A stretch of DNA of 64,000 bases from Roseithermus sacchariphilus (GTDB taxonomy: Bacteria; Bacteroidota; Rhodothermia; Rhodothermales; MEBIC09517): contig CP030158.1 of NCBI GenBank assembly GCA_003285105.1, positions 248,001 through 312,000 on the forward strand, in the 5' to 3' direction. Numbering within the stretch: the first letter of the stretch is position 1; the number at the start of each line of letters is the position of its first letter. A program made the position numbers and the translations under genes. This document shows, one piece after another, positions 35,138-43,761 of the stretch. The notes below the pieces were generated by a model. The model saw only the letters and a list, made by a program, of their open reading frames with translations. It did not search any database and was not told the DNA's origin.

Positions 35138-35722
35138 TCAATGCGCATCATCCGCCACCCCGTCGAGCGAGCCGATGTTGAACGTGCGGCCGATGCGACC
35201 GATCTCCTCCGGGTCGATCTCCCCGACGATGTTGATGAACACGCTTTCGTCGTCGTTGGTATCGACCACGAACACGACCAGGCCGGCGATGGCATCGTCA
35301 TCGCGGGTTCGCACGTACATGTCCACCCGCTCGCCGGCGTCCCGCACGCGCATGACCGCGTCCCAGCCGTGGCCTTCCAGGCGCCGCCCGAGCCGGTCGG
35401 CGTTGCGTTCGGCGGCCCGGGCATCCTCGGCCGACGCCAGCGGGAAGCCGCGCACCTGAATCGCCTTCAACCGCCGCAGCAGCCGCGCCAGGTCCGGGTC
35501 CTCGTGTTCCGACGCGCTCGCGACGAGCCGCAGCAGCGCGCCCCGGATGTTGACCTCGATGCTCGCCGGCCGGCCCAGCCCTTCCTCGACGAGGCGGACA
35601 TCGACGTAGCCGGGGTCCTGCTCCAGGGCCTCCTGGGCCCGGGCTGGAGGGGCGAAGAGCGACAGGGCCACGCCCGGCACGAGCAGGGCGACCCACAGGG
35701 TTCGTTTCATGGTCGGACTCAT
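35138..35722 (-). CDS. DUF4252 exported protein
   Basis: This 194-residue protein has a cleavable signal peptide (ending at ARAQ, near residue 30) but no lipobox. The core is DUF4252: LKAIQVRGFPL, then WDAVMRVRDAGERVDMYVR and IAGLVVFVVDTNDDESVFINIVGEID. A ribosome binding site (aggag, 8 bases upstream) selects ATG at 35722, which also overlaps the anti-sigma stop (ATGA). It pairs with the lipoprotein version immediately downstream, so one operon has soluble and lipidated forms. Confidence 0.87.
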   Translation of the reverse strand: MSPTMKRTLWVALLVPGVALSLFAPPARAQEALEQDPGYVDVRLVEEGLGRPASIEVNIRGALLRLVASASEHEDPDLARLLRRLKAIQVRGFPLASAEDARAAERNADRLGRRLEGHGWDAVMRVRDAGERVDMYVRTRDDDAIAGLVVFVVDTNDDESVFINIVGEIDPEEIGRIGRTFNIGSLDGVADDAH

Positions 35723-36300
35723 CTCGATGGCTCCTTGAAAATCGCTTGTAGCGCGTCCTGCATGGGCAGGACGACGTGGTCCTCCAGCACCTCGTCGCGC
35801 ACGGTGTGCCCGGTGCCGCGACCGAGGCGGGAGAGGTAGGCGAGCGTCCACTGCACCTCCTCCAGCGCAGCCGCCACCTGCGGATCCGGGGTGCGGGGGG
35901 GCTGCTGCACCCGCCCCACGACCGTCGCCACGACGACCAGCGCCGCCAGCGCCGCCATGGCCAGGGAGGGGCGCATCACGCGGGCCCAGAGGCGCGCCGG
36001 GCGGCGGGGCCGCGCCGGACGGTCGGCGGCGGGCCGGCGGGCCTCCGCGCGCCGCACCTGCTCCAGGACGGCCTGCGTCACGGCCGGGGGGCAGGACGGC
36101 CGTGGCCACCCGCGCAAGCCGTCCCGCACCAGGCGAGCCAGGCGCAGCTCTTCCGCCCAGCGCGGGTCGGCCGCCAGGCGACGCTCGAAGGCTGTCCGCT
36201 CCGGGCCGGTCAGCAGCCCGTCGAGGTACGCTTCGATCTGCTCGTCCATCCAGGCCTCGGACGAGGCCGGTACGGCAAACGGTTCATCAGGCCGTTTCAC
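35719..36300 (-). CDS. Anti-sigma factor-like membrane protein
   Basis: This 193-residue protein has an N-terminal helical region resembling anti-sigma domains (IEAYLDGLLTGPERTAFERRL, residues 22-42) but without the zinc-ligand HxxxCxxC motif. A basic Pro/Arg linker, one membrane helix (about 112-128) and a short periplasmic part follow. It overlaps the sigma gene by 14 bases and the DUF4252 gene by 4, so all four genes form one operon. It probably holds the ECF sigma factor at the membrane until a signal arrives. Confidence 0.8.
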   Translation of the reverse strand: MKRPDEPFAVPASSEAWMDEQIEAYLDGLLTGPERTAFERRLAADPRWAEELRLARLVRDGLRGWPRPSCPPAVTQAVLEQVRRAEARRPAADRPARPRRPARLWARVMRPSLAMAALAALVVVATVVGRVQQPPRTPDPQVAAALEEVQWTLAYLSRLGRGTGHTVRDEVLEDHVVLPMQDALQAIFKEPSR

Positions 36301-36808
36301 GGTCCAACACCTCGGCTATGTGTTTGCGGAGCATCTTGCGCGCCCGGTGGAGGTACACCTTCACCGTGTTCAGCGGCAGGTCCAGCGCCCCGCTGATGTC
36401 TTCGTAGGTCATCTCCTGCACCTCGCGGAGGTACACGATGCTGCGATACGGCTCGGCCAGCCGGTCGAAGGCCCGCTCCAGGTGCGCCCGGATGTCGGCG
36501 GCTTCGGCGGCGGCGGCCGGCGACCGTTCGCCCGCCACCGCGTGCGCCAGGCCGTCGGCCCCCTCCTGCTCCACGCGGCGGCGCGCCTGCCGCCGGCGGG
36601 CCACGTCGATGCAGGCGTTGCGCGTGACGTGCAGCAACCAGCCCAGCACCCGGCCGGGGTCGATCTCGTCGCGGTGCTGCCACAGCCGCACGAAGACCTC
36701 CTGCGTCACGTCCGCCGCCGCGTCCCGATCCCGCAGGAACGCACAGGCATAGGCGTACACCCGGTCCTGGTGCCGATGGACTTGTTGCTCGAACTGGGCT
36801 AGATTCAC
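36287..36808 (-). CDS. ECF-family RNA polymerase sigma factor
   Basis: This 173-residue protein has region 2 (residues 10-75: RVYAYACAFLRDRDAAADVTQEVFVRLW) and region 4 (about 115-165: YRSIVYLREVQEMTYEDISGALDLPLNTVKVYLHRARKML). Both are complete. GTG at 36808 is chosen. An ATG at 36883 in the same frame lies upstream of the -10 element of the candidate autoregulatory promoter, so it could not be translated from that transcript. It is the first gene of sigma/anti-sigma/DUF4252/DUF4252. Confidence 0.9.
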   Translation of the reverse strand: MNLAQFEQQVHRHQDRVYAYACAFLRDRDAAADVTQEVFVRLWQHRDEIDPGRVLGWLLHVTRNACIDVARRRQARRRVEQEGADGLAHAVAGERSPAAAAEAADIRAHLERAFDRLAEPYRSIVYLREVQEMTYEDISGALDLPLNTVKVYLHRARKMLRKHIAEVLDRETA

Positions 36809-36876
36809 GCGTGCCGTCCCGGAGCCGGCTCCGGCCTTCGCCGGCGTTGAACATCGTCTGGATGGTTCGGCCGAGA

Positions 36877-36903
36877 GACGCATCTCCCATCGGAAAGGTT
36901 ACA
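36877..36903 (-). promoter_or_regulatory. ECF-type promoter TGTAAC-N17-CGTC
   Basis: On the minus strand TGTAAC (36903-36898) and CGTC (36880-36877) are separated by 17 bases, the spacing and sequences of group ECF promoters such as Bacillus SigX/SigM sites. It lies 69 bases upstream of the sigma gene start, as expected for autoregulation. Confidence 0.55.
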
Positions 36904-36904
36904 C

Positions 36905-36942
36905 CCGGCCCAACCCACGCAGGCCGGCTTTTTTTGCCGGCC
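36905..36942 (+). terminator. Overlapping terminator / T-loop hairpin before the S41 gene
   Basis: ccggcc (36905-36910) pairs with ggccgg (36922-36927), followed by C and seven T, forming a plus-strand terminator. The same ggccggc can instead pair with gccggcc (36936-36942) around the T7 loop. The two are mutually exclusive. The remainder of the 318-base divergent gap shows only a small gctccg/cggagc hairpin near 36954. Confidence 0.4.
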
Positions 36943-37126
36943 GATACCGACGCGCTCCGCCGGAGCGAACCTTTTGCGAACTGGAGACATAGTAAGAGTC
37001 TGGCACCCGTCCGCCGCGTTCCGGCACGGCCCGGCGAAACGACGCCTGGCATCCTCCCTGGCCGCGGCGTGCCCCTCTCCAGGAGTCCGGACATCCGTTC
37101 ACGCAGCCTCTGGTCGATCCTGCCCC

Positions 37127-38845
37127 ATGAAGCATTTCAAGAAGCGTTACATCCTCCCGGCCCTCCTGCTGCTCGTGCTGGGCACCGTGCTGGGGATGAA
37201 GATCGATGCGGTGATCTCCAGCACCGACACCTACGAGCAACTGCGGAAGCTGGAGGAGGCCTTCCTCATCATCAACCAGCGGTACGTCGATGAGGTCGAA
37301 GCCGAGAAGATCACGGAAGAAGCCATCGTCAGCATGCTGGCCGAGCTGGACCCGCACTCCAGCTACATCAGCGCCGAGGAGATCGCCCAGATCCAGGAAA
37401 GCTACCGGGGGTCCTTCGGCGGCATCGGCATCTGGTTCGAAGTGCCGCGCCTGGAAGACGGGGACGACGACGCGCCCTACGATACCGCCCGCGTGATCTC
37501 CACCATCGCCGGCGGCCCCAGCGAAGCGGCCGGCGTCATGGGCGGCGACCGCATCGTGGCCGTCGACGGCAAGCCGGTCATCGGCTTCTCCGACCGCGAG
37601 ATCCAGAACGTCCTCAAAGGCCCCATCGGAACCCGGGTGACGATGACGGTCGAACGCTTCGGCGGCAAGAAGATCGACTTCGAGCTGACGCGCGACCGCA
37701 TCCCGATCTACAGCGTCACCAGCTCGTACATGGTGGACGACAAGACGGGCTACATGCGCATCGACCGCTTTGCCGTGACCACCTACGACGAGTTCGTCGA
37801 GCACCTGAAGGAACTCAACCAGCAGGGCATGGAGCGGCTCGTCATCGACCTGCGCGACAACGGCGGCGGCGTGATGCAGTCGGCCGTGAAGATCGTCGAC
37901 GAATTGCTCGACGGCGGGCGGACCATCGTCTACACGAAGAGCCGCAATGCCCAGTACAACGCGATAGAGCGCTCGCGGGACGGCGGCATGTTCGAGCATG
38001 CGCCGGTGATCGTGCTGGTCAATGAATCGTCCGCCTCGGCCAGCGAGATCGTCGCCGGCGCCCTGCAAGACCACGACCGCGCCCTCATCGTCGGGCGGCG
38101 CACCTTCGGCAAGGGGCTCGTGCAGAACCAGTTCCCGCTGGCCGACGGCAGCGTGCTGCAGATGACCGTCTCTCGCTACTACACCCCGTCGGGCCGGCTC
38201 ATCCAGACTCCGTACAAAAACGGGGACCTGGAGGACTACTACGAGCAGAAGTACGCGTCGCTCAACCAGGCTCGCCTCAACCTGAACGACTACATCGAGA
38301 GCATCCCGGACTCGATGAAGTTCCAGACCGATCACGGCCGCACCGTCTTCGGCGGTGGGGGCATCCTGCCGGACTACATCGTCAACCCGGAGATCCCGGA
38401 GGTCGTCCGCGGCATCACGCGCAAGGGCACGGCCTTCCGCTATGCCCGCCAGTGGTTCCTGTCCGACGAACAGGCCATTCGCGACGCCTGGAACGGCCGG
38501 GAGGCCGACTTCCGCACGGCCTTCGTCGTCGATGAGGCCATGTGGCAGGACTTCTGGGCCTTCGCCGAGGCCGAGGACGGCATCACGCTCACGGACGACG
38601 CCGAGGCCGTCGACCCCGAGGCGTTCGTCTTCGCTCGGTCCAGCGCCGAGGCCGAACGGGCGACGTTCGAGACGATGCTGAAGGCCTACATCGCCCGCCA
38701 GATCTACGGCAGCGAGGCCGTCCCGCCGATCATCAACACCATCGACCCGGTCTTCCAGGAAGCCCTTCAGCTCTGGGACCGGGCCGAGGCGCTGGCCGAG
38801 TACCATCGGCCCGGTCGTGCCAGCAGCAACCGATCGAGCTACTGA
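37127..38845 (+). CDS. S41 family C-terminal processing peptidase
   Basis: This 572-residue protein has an N-terminal signal anchor (residues 8-24), a helical segment, a PDZ domain (about 90-175, GIGIWFEVP...AAGVMGGDRIVAVDGKPV) and the protease domain. Catalytic Ser lies in NESSASASEIVAGAL (about residue 304) and Lys in FGKGLVQNQ (about 329). It has a long C-terminal extension after about 430, as in Bacteroidetes Tsp-like proteins. Periplasmic proteases of this family trim or degrade tagged proteins. ATG at 37127 gives a normal signal anchor; the upstream frame extension is rejected. The next gene, an M1 peptidase, is also exported. Confidence 0.92.
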   Translation: MKHFKKRYILPALLLLVLGTVLGMKIDAVISSTDTYEQLRKLEEAFLIINQRYVDEVEAEKITEEAIVSMLAELDPHSSYISAEEIAQIQESYRGSFGGIGIWFEVPRLEDGDDDAPYDTARVISTIAGGPSEAAGVMGGDRIVAVDGKPVIGFSDREIQNVLKGPIGTRVTMTVERFGGKKIDFELTRDRIPIYSVTSSYMVDDKTGYMRIDRFAVTTYDEFVEHLKELNQQGMERLVIDLRDNGGGVMQSAVKIVDELLDGGRTIVYTKSRNAQYNAIERSRDGGMFEHAPVIVLVNESSASASEIVAGALQDHDRALIVGRRTFGKGLVQNQFPLADGSVLQMTVSRYYTPSGRLIQTPYKNGDLEDYYEQKYASLNQARLNLNDYIESIPDSMKFQTDHGRTVFGGGGILPDYIVNPEIPEVVRGITRKGTAFRYARQWFLSDEQAIRDAWNGREADFRTAFVVDEAMWQDFWAFAEAEDGITLTDDAEAVDPEAFVFARSSAEAERATFETMLKAYIARQIYGSEAVPPIINTIDPVFQEALQLWDRAEALAEYHRPGRASSNRSSY

Positions 38846-38986
38846 CCCCGGCGTCGGACCGGGTCTGGCGCCCGGCGATTCGCCATCGGGCCGGGCCACC
38901 GCGGGAGGGATCCCCGGCGGCCCGGCCCTCCGTTTTCCCGTTCCGTCCACGGTTTCCCCGTTCCGTCCACCTGCCTGCTCTGGTCC

Positions 38987-41008
38987 ATGTCCTGTCCGAT
39001 GCGAGGCCGGCATCTGGCCCTGCCGCTTCTGATCGTCCTGATCCTGGCCGGCTGTGCCGGCAGCCGTCCGCACCCGCCGGCCCCCGGCACCCCGGCAACC
39101 GCTTCGACGGTCTCCCCGCAGACCCGCCTGCCCGAGCGGCCGCTGCCCTACCCGGTCGACCTCCCGCTGGAGTTCCTCGGGGCCATCGAGCGGGGCACGC
39201 GTACTACGGACGGCCTTCCCGGCCCCGACTACTGGCAGCAGCACGCCGCCTACCGGCTCACCGCCCGGCTCTTCCCGGACGCCCGGCGGCTGGAGGGCAC
39301 CGCGCGCATCACGTACACCAACAACGCCCCGATCGCCCTCAGCGTCGTCTTCCTGGAGCTGACGCAGAACCTCCACGCGCCCGGCGTGCCGCGCAACGAG
39401 TCCGCCGAGGTCACCGGCGGCGTCACGCTGACCCGTGTCGCCGCCGGCGGTCAGGTGCTCTCTGATGACGCCCGGCAGGGCCCCCGCTACGGCGTCGACG
39501 GCACGCTGATGGGCATCGTCCTGCCCACGCCCCTGTCCCCCGGCGCCTCCGTCGACCTGGAGATCGACTGGACGCTGCCCATCCCGCAGGCGGGCGCCGG
39601 CGAGCGCATGGGCTACTCGGGAGACAATCTGTTCTTCCTCGCCTACTGGTACCCCCGCATGCGCGTCTTCGACGACGTCATCGGCTGGCACCTGGAGCCC
39701 TTCCTCGGACAGGCCGAGTTCTACCACGGCTTCGACGACTTCGACGTCACCATCGAGGCCCCGGAGGGCTGGATCGTGATGGCGACGGGCAGCCTCCAGA
39801 ACGCCCACGAGGTGCTCGCCCCGCCGATCCTGGAACGCCTCATGGCCGCCCAGCAGAGCGACGAGCCGATGCCCGTCCTCACCCCCACCGACGCCTTCGA
39901 CGAGGCCACCCGCACCAGCGAAAACGGCTACCTCCGCTGGCACTTCACCGCCGAACAGGTGCGCGACGTCGCCTTCACCGCCACGCGAGACACCCACTGG
40001 GAAACCGCCCGCACGCCGGTCGGCGACCTCGACGGCGACGGCACGACGGACCATACCGTCATCCACACCTTCTACCGCGACCTCGCCCCGCGCTGGAAGC
40101 ACGTCACCCGCTACCAGCAGCACGCCATCTCGTTTCTCTCGGCCTACACCGGCTTCCCCTATCCGTGGCCCCACATGACGGCCGTGGAGGGCAGCGCGAT
40201 CATCGGCGGCGGCATGGAGTTCCCGATGATGACGCTCATGGGCGACTACAATGCCCGGGGCGACAGCGCCCTCTACTACGTCACCGCCCACGAGCTCGCG
40301 CACATGTGGATCCCCATGATCGTCGGCTCCAACGAGCGGGCCTTCAGCTGGATCGACGAGGGCAGCACCACCTTCGCCGAAAACCAGGCCCGGGCGGACT
40401 TCTTCCCCGGCCCGCTCCATTTCCTGGGCGATCAGAACAACTACATCCAGACGGCCCTCTCCGGCATGGAGGGCGAGATCATGCGGCCCTCGAACTACCA
40501 TGCCTCCTCCGTGGCTTTCCTCACGGCCTCCTACACCAAACCGGCCTCGCTGCTGCGCGCGCTGCGCGGCGTCCTGGGCGATGAGGTCTTCCTGGAGGCC
40601 TACCGCGCCTTCATCCACACCTGGGCCTTCAAACACCCCTACCCCTACGACCTGTTCAACACGTTCGAACGCGTCAGCGGGCAGGACCTCGACTGGTTCT
40701 GGCGCACCTGGTATTTCGACACCTGGACCCTCGACCAGGCCATCGGCGATGTCGTGACCGACGAGACCGGCGTCACGGTGACCATCGACGACTTCGGGCG
40801 CGTGCCGATGCCGGTGCGGCTACGGGCAACCTATGCCGGCGGCCGGCAGGAGGAGGTCACGCTCCCCGTCGAGGTCTGGCTGGAGGAAGGCCGCGTGCGG
40901 GCGACGGCGACGCTGCCGCCCGGCCCGGTGACGCGCGTCGAGATCGACCCGGACCGGTTCTTCCCGGACGTCGACCGCAGCAACAACGTCTGGGAGCCCG
41001 GCGACTGA
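38987..41008 (+). CDS. M1 family metallopeptidase lipoprotein
   Basis: This 673-residue protein has lipobox ILAGC (Cys 23). The zinc motif HELAHMW begins at about residue 435, with the second Glu in WIDEGSTTFAE about 18 residues later. GGGMEFPMM takes the place of the GAMEN exopeptidase loop. A DLDGDGTTD segment near 345 resembles a calcium-binding loop. The protein is probably on the periplasmic side of a membrane and trims peptides. A duplicated cccgttccgtccac motif precedes the gene. The predicted catalytic site is complete. Confidence 0.9.
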   Translation: MSCPMRGRHLALPLLIVLILAGCAGSRPHPPAPGTPATASTVSPQTRLPERPLPYPVDLPLEFLGAIERGTRTTDGLPGPDYWQQHAAYRLTARLFPDARRLEGTARITYTNNAPIALSVVFLELTQNLHAPGVPRNESAEVTGGVTLTRVAAGGQVLSDDARQGPRYGVDGTLMGIVLPTPLSPGASVDLEIDWTLPIPQAGAGERMGYSGDNLFFLAYWYPRMRVFDDVIGWHLEPFLGQAEFYHGFDDFDVTIEAPEGWIVMATGSLQNAHEVLAPPILERLMAAQQSDEPMPVLTPTDAFDEATRTSENGYLRWHFTAEQVRDVAFTATRDTHWETARTPVGDLDGDGTTDHTVIHTFYRDLAPRWKHVTRYQQHAISFLSAYTGFPYPWPHMTAVEGSAIIGGGMEFPMMTLMGDYNARGDSALYYVTAHELAHMWIPMIVGSNERAFSWIDEGSTTFAENQARADFFPGPLHFLGDQNNYIQTALSGMEGEIMRPSNYHASSVAFLTASYTKPASLLRALRGVLGDEVFLEAYRAFIHTWAFKHPYPYDLFNTFERVSGQDLDWFWRTWYFDTWTLDQAIGDVVTDETGVTVTIDDFGRVPMPVRLRATYAGGRQEEVTLPVEVWLEEGRVRATATLPPGPVTRVEIDPDRFFPDVDRSNNVWEPGD

Positions 41009-41022
41009 CGGGGCCGGACACG

Positions 41023-41041
41023 CCGGCGGGCACGCCGCCGG
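41023..41041. terminator. Convergent hairpin
   Basis: ccggcgg (41023-41029) pairs perfectly with ccgccgg (41035-41041) around a 5-base loop, between the stops of the M1 peptidase and the convergent FAD oxidoreductase. Confidence 0.5.
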
Positions 41042-41044
41042 GCC

Positions 41045-42742
41045 TCACCGCGGCGTGTGGCGGGGGTCGGGCCAGGCCAGCTCGATGCCGTCCTGCACGA
41101 GCAGGCGCTGGAAGTCCGCCCGGTGCGCCGCGTCGGCATGGACCTCGTGGGGGCGCCGCCCCTGCCGGTGGCAGAACACGGCCAGCAGCCCGGCCGCCTC
41201 GCCGATGTTCCACTCCACCGGATGCAGCCGGTAGCAGCCGTTGGTGATGTGGGTGGTGCCGATGTTCTTGGCCGCCGGCAGCAGGTTCGTCATCCGCTGC
41301 GGCAGCAACGCCCCCAGCGGGATCTGGAACGGCAGCGAGGCGATGTCGACGTAGTTGTCGCCGCCCGTGGTCGGGTGCAGGTCGATGCGGTAGCTGCCGA
41401 TGCCGACGCTGTCCGGGAAGGGCGCGGCGGTGACCTCCCCTTCGGGCAGGCCCGTGACGGCCCGGCGGGCCTCCAGCCCCACGTGGACTTCGGTGACGGT
41501 GAAGACGGCCCGGATGCGCCGGGCCTCACGGATGTAGGGTCGCTTGGCCAGCCCGTGGTCGGTTCCCATCAGATCGCCGCGCAGGCGCAGGCCCGGCCAG
41601 CCGGTGCCGCCGTCTGGGCGGGGCGCCTCGGTCTGGAGCCAGTAGCACAGGCTGAGGCTGAGCCGCCGCGCCGCCTCGGCATGACGCGCCGCCACCTCCG
41701 GGGCGACGTCGACGAGGTTGCCGCCCAGGTAGTCGTTCTGCGGCCAGTTGACGAGCGTGGTGCCGCCCGGCTGGGCACCGGCACGGAAGCGCGCCGGGTC
41801 GGCGAGGCGGCGGTAGGCCCACAGGCCGGGCCGTTCGGCCCCGGGGCGCGGGTCGAAGGGCTGGGTGGTCGGCTCCAGCGTGATCGGGTGGGAGTAGGTC
41901 AGGCTGAGCAGCGGCCCGGGCCACGGCGGCGTCAGCGCCGGCACGTAGGCCCGCCAGGCCGCATAATCCGGCGGCGGCTCGATGGTATGGTCGGCCCCGG
42001 GCTCGTAGCTCAGCGCGAAGCACCAGGTCGGCGCCTGCACGTTGTCCGGGCGGGCCACGGACGCGGCGTGCGGCTCGCCCGTGGCGGCCTGCGCCTCGCT
42101 GCCGATCACGTATTCCGTGCCCGTCATCGGCAGCAGGTCGCCCTGCTCGGTCGCATCCAGCACGAACGGGGCCGTCAGCACCCGTTCCGCGCCGCTCCGC
42201 TCGTCCCGGACCGTCACGGCGCGCACGCGGTCGCCGTCGACCTCGGCACGGACCGGGCGGTGCTCCAGCAACACCCGGAGCCGCCCCGCGGCCCGGTACG
42301 GCGCCATCATCGCCTCCAGCACCGCCAGCGCCACACGCGGCTCGTGGCACAGCGAGGACACCCAGCACGAGCCCGGGTTCAGGACGGGGTCGGCCAGGGC
42401 CTCGGCGGTCAGCGGGTACCAGGCCCGGTAGTAGTCGCGTACGGCCTGGCGGAAGCGCCGGTAGCTGCGCGTCGCCCCGAACTGCTCGACCCACGGGTGC
42501 TCGTCCGGCGGCACGCCCTGCTGCGTGAGCTGCCCGCCGATCCAGTCGGTTTCCTCCGTCAGGATCACCCGCAGCCCGTGTCGCGCGGCCGCCAGCGCCG
42601 CCGCACAGCCCCCCACCCCACCGCCGACGACGAGCACGTCCGCTGCCGCCTCACCCCGCACCGCCGGCCCGAGCGGCCGGCCACGCAGGGACAGGCCGAA
42701 GCCTCCGGCCGCCAGGTGTTTCAGGAAGCGACGTCGATGCAT
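41045..42742 (-). CDS. FAD-dependent oxidoreductase (FAD_oxidored family, Tat-like signal)
   Basis: This 565-residue protein starts MHRRRFLKHLAAGGFGL, a twin-arginine-type export signal, then a Rossmann FAD site, DVLVVGGGVGGCAAALAAARHG (in two parts, from residue 35). WIGGQLTQQGVPPDEH, FVLDATEQGDLLPMTGTEYV and a C-terminal LLPAAKNIGTTHITNGCYRLHP are typical of the FAD_oxidored (PF12831) group found in polysaccharide-related loci of Bacteroidetes and Planctomycetes. The substrate is unknown. It follows galU in transcription order, with a 41-base gap. Confidence 0.85.
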   Translation of the reverse strand: MHRRRFLKHLAAGGFGLSLRGRPLGPAVRGEAAADVLVVGGGVGGCAAALAAARHGLRVILTEETDWIGGQLTQQGVPPDEHPWVEQFGATRSYRRFRQAVRDYYRAWYPLTAEALADPVLNPGSCWVSSLCHEPRVALAVLEAMMAPYRAAGRLRVLLEHRPVRAEVDGDRVRAVTVRDERSGAERVLTAPFVLDATEQGDLLPMTGTEYVIGSEAQAATGEPHAASVARPDNVQAPTWCFALSYEPGADHTIEPPPDYAAWRAYVPALTPPWPGPLLSLTYSHPITLEPTTQPFDPRPGAERPGLWAYRRLADPARFRAGAQPGGTTLVNWPQNDYLGGNLVDVAPEVAARHAEAARRLSLSLCYWLQTEAPRPDGGTGWPGLRLRGDLMGTDHGLAKRPYIREARRIRAVFTVTEVHVGLEARRAVTGLPEGEVTAAPFPDSVGIGSYRIDLHPTTGGDNYVDIASLPFQIPLGALLPQRMTNLLPAAKNIGTTHITNGCYRLHPVEWNIGEAAGLLAVFCHRQGRRPHEVHADAAHRADFQRLLVQDGIELAWPDPRHTPR

Positions 42743-42783
42743 GGGAGCGTGCGGATGGCGGCATGAACACGGTACGGGGCAGG

Positions 42784-43674
42784 TCAGGCCATCTCCCCCA
42801 GGCGGGCCTGCAGGTGGGCCAGCACCGCCTCGCGCGTGTCCTCGCGGCGGAGCGCGTAGTCGATGAAGCAACGGGCGTACTCGACGCGGTTGCCGATGTC
42901 GTACCGGCGCGCCTGCCAGGCCAGCGCGTACATCGGCTGCTGCTGCGCCAGCAGGTTCATCGCGTCGGTCAGCTGGATCTCGCCGCCGACGCCCTCCCTC
43001 GTCCGATCGAGGCAGGCGAAGATCTCCGGCGTGAAGATGTAGCGCCCGGCGATGGCCAGGTTGCTCGGCGCCGCCTCGGGCGCGGGCTTCTCGACGAGCT
43101 GATGCAGGCGGTAGAGGTCCGGGTAGTCCGGGTCCGGGGTGCCGTCGACGATCCCGTAGCGCTGCACCCACTCGCGGGGGACGCGGTGGACGGCCACGAC
43201 GCTGGCCTGCCGGGCCTCGTAGGCGTCTATGAGCTGCCGCAGCCCGGGCCGCTCGTCCCCGATCGGGTCGATGATGGTGTCCCCGAGCAGCACGGCGAAG
43301 GGCTCCTCCCCGATGTGCCGGCGGCCGATGCGGATGGCATCGCCCAGGCCGCGCTGCTCCTTCTGGCGGATGTAAAAGATCCGCACCTGATCCCCGATGC
43401 CGCGCACCTGGTCGATGAGATCCCCCTTGCCGGCCTCCTTCAGGAAGACCTCCAGCTCCGGCGCGTAGTCGAAGTGGTTCTCGATGGCCCGCTTGCCGCG
43501 GCCGGTGATGATCAGGATGTCTTCGATCCCGCTCGCCACGGCCTCCTCGATGACGTACTGGAGCACCGGCTTGTCGATGATGGGCAGCATCTCCTTCGGC
43601 ATCGACTTCGTGGCCGGGAGAAACCGCGTGCCCATGCCGGCGGCGGGAATGATGGCTTTGGTGACGGGCTTCAC
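42784..43674 (-). CDS. galU: UTP-glucose-1-phosphate uridylyltransferase
   Basis: This 296-residue nucleotidyltransferase makes UDP-glucose from UTP and glucose-1-phosphate. IIPAAGMGTRFLPATKSMPKE at the N-terminus, LLGDTIID and VEKPAPEAAPSNLAIAGRYIF are intact. The start codon is GTG at 43674, directly preceded by nine heptamer units. It neighbours a GHMP kinase of the glucuronokinase type, which raises the question of whether it also accepts glucuronic acid-1-phosphate. Confidence 0.93.
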   Translation of the reverse strand: MKPVTKAIIPAAGMGTRFLPATKSMPKEMLPIIDKPVLQYVIEEAVASGIEDILIITGRGKRAIENHFDYAPELEVFLKEAGKGDLIDQVRGIGDQVRIFYIRQKEQRGLGDAIRIGRRHIGEEPFAVLLGDTIIDPIGDERPGLRQLIDAYEARQASVVAVHRVPREWVQRYGIVDGTPDPDYPDLYRLHQLVEKPAPEAAPSNLAIAGRYIFTPEIFACLDRTREGVGGEIQLTDAMNLLAQQQPMYALAWQARRYDIGNRVEYARCFIDYALRREDTREAVLAHLQARLGEMA

Positions 43675-43737
43675 GATGCAGCGAATGGGTTGGGGAAAGA
43701 GGTCGGAGGGTGAGGGTCGGAGGATGAGGGACGCGGG
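43675..43737 (-). repeat. Heptamer-periodic leader of galU
   Basis: Nine 7-base units abut the GTG start without a phase slip. On the plus strand the best units are tcggagg and gtgaggg, alternating. Confidence 0.65.
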
Positions 43738-43761
43738 TCGTTTTCTGCCGGGCCGTTCTCG

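Noticed and set aside
36809-36883. Longer ECF sigma protein starting with ATG at 36883
   Set aside because: That codon lies upstream of the -10 element of the candidate promoter, and the added residues do not resemble sigma region 2. GTG at 36808 fits better.
36899-40636. 1245-codon open frame on the minus strand
   Set aside because: It covers the S41 and M1 peptidase genes in antisense. Those have complete catalytic motifs; this frame has none.
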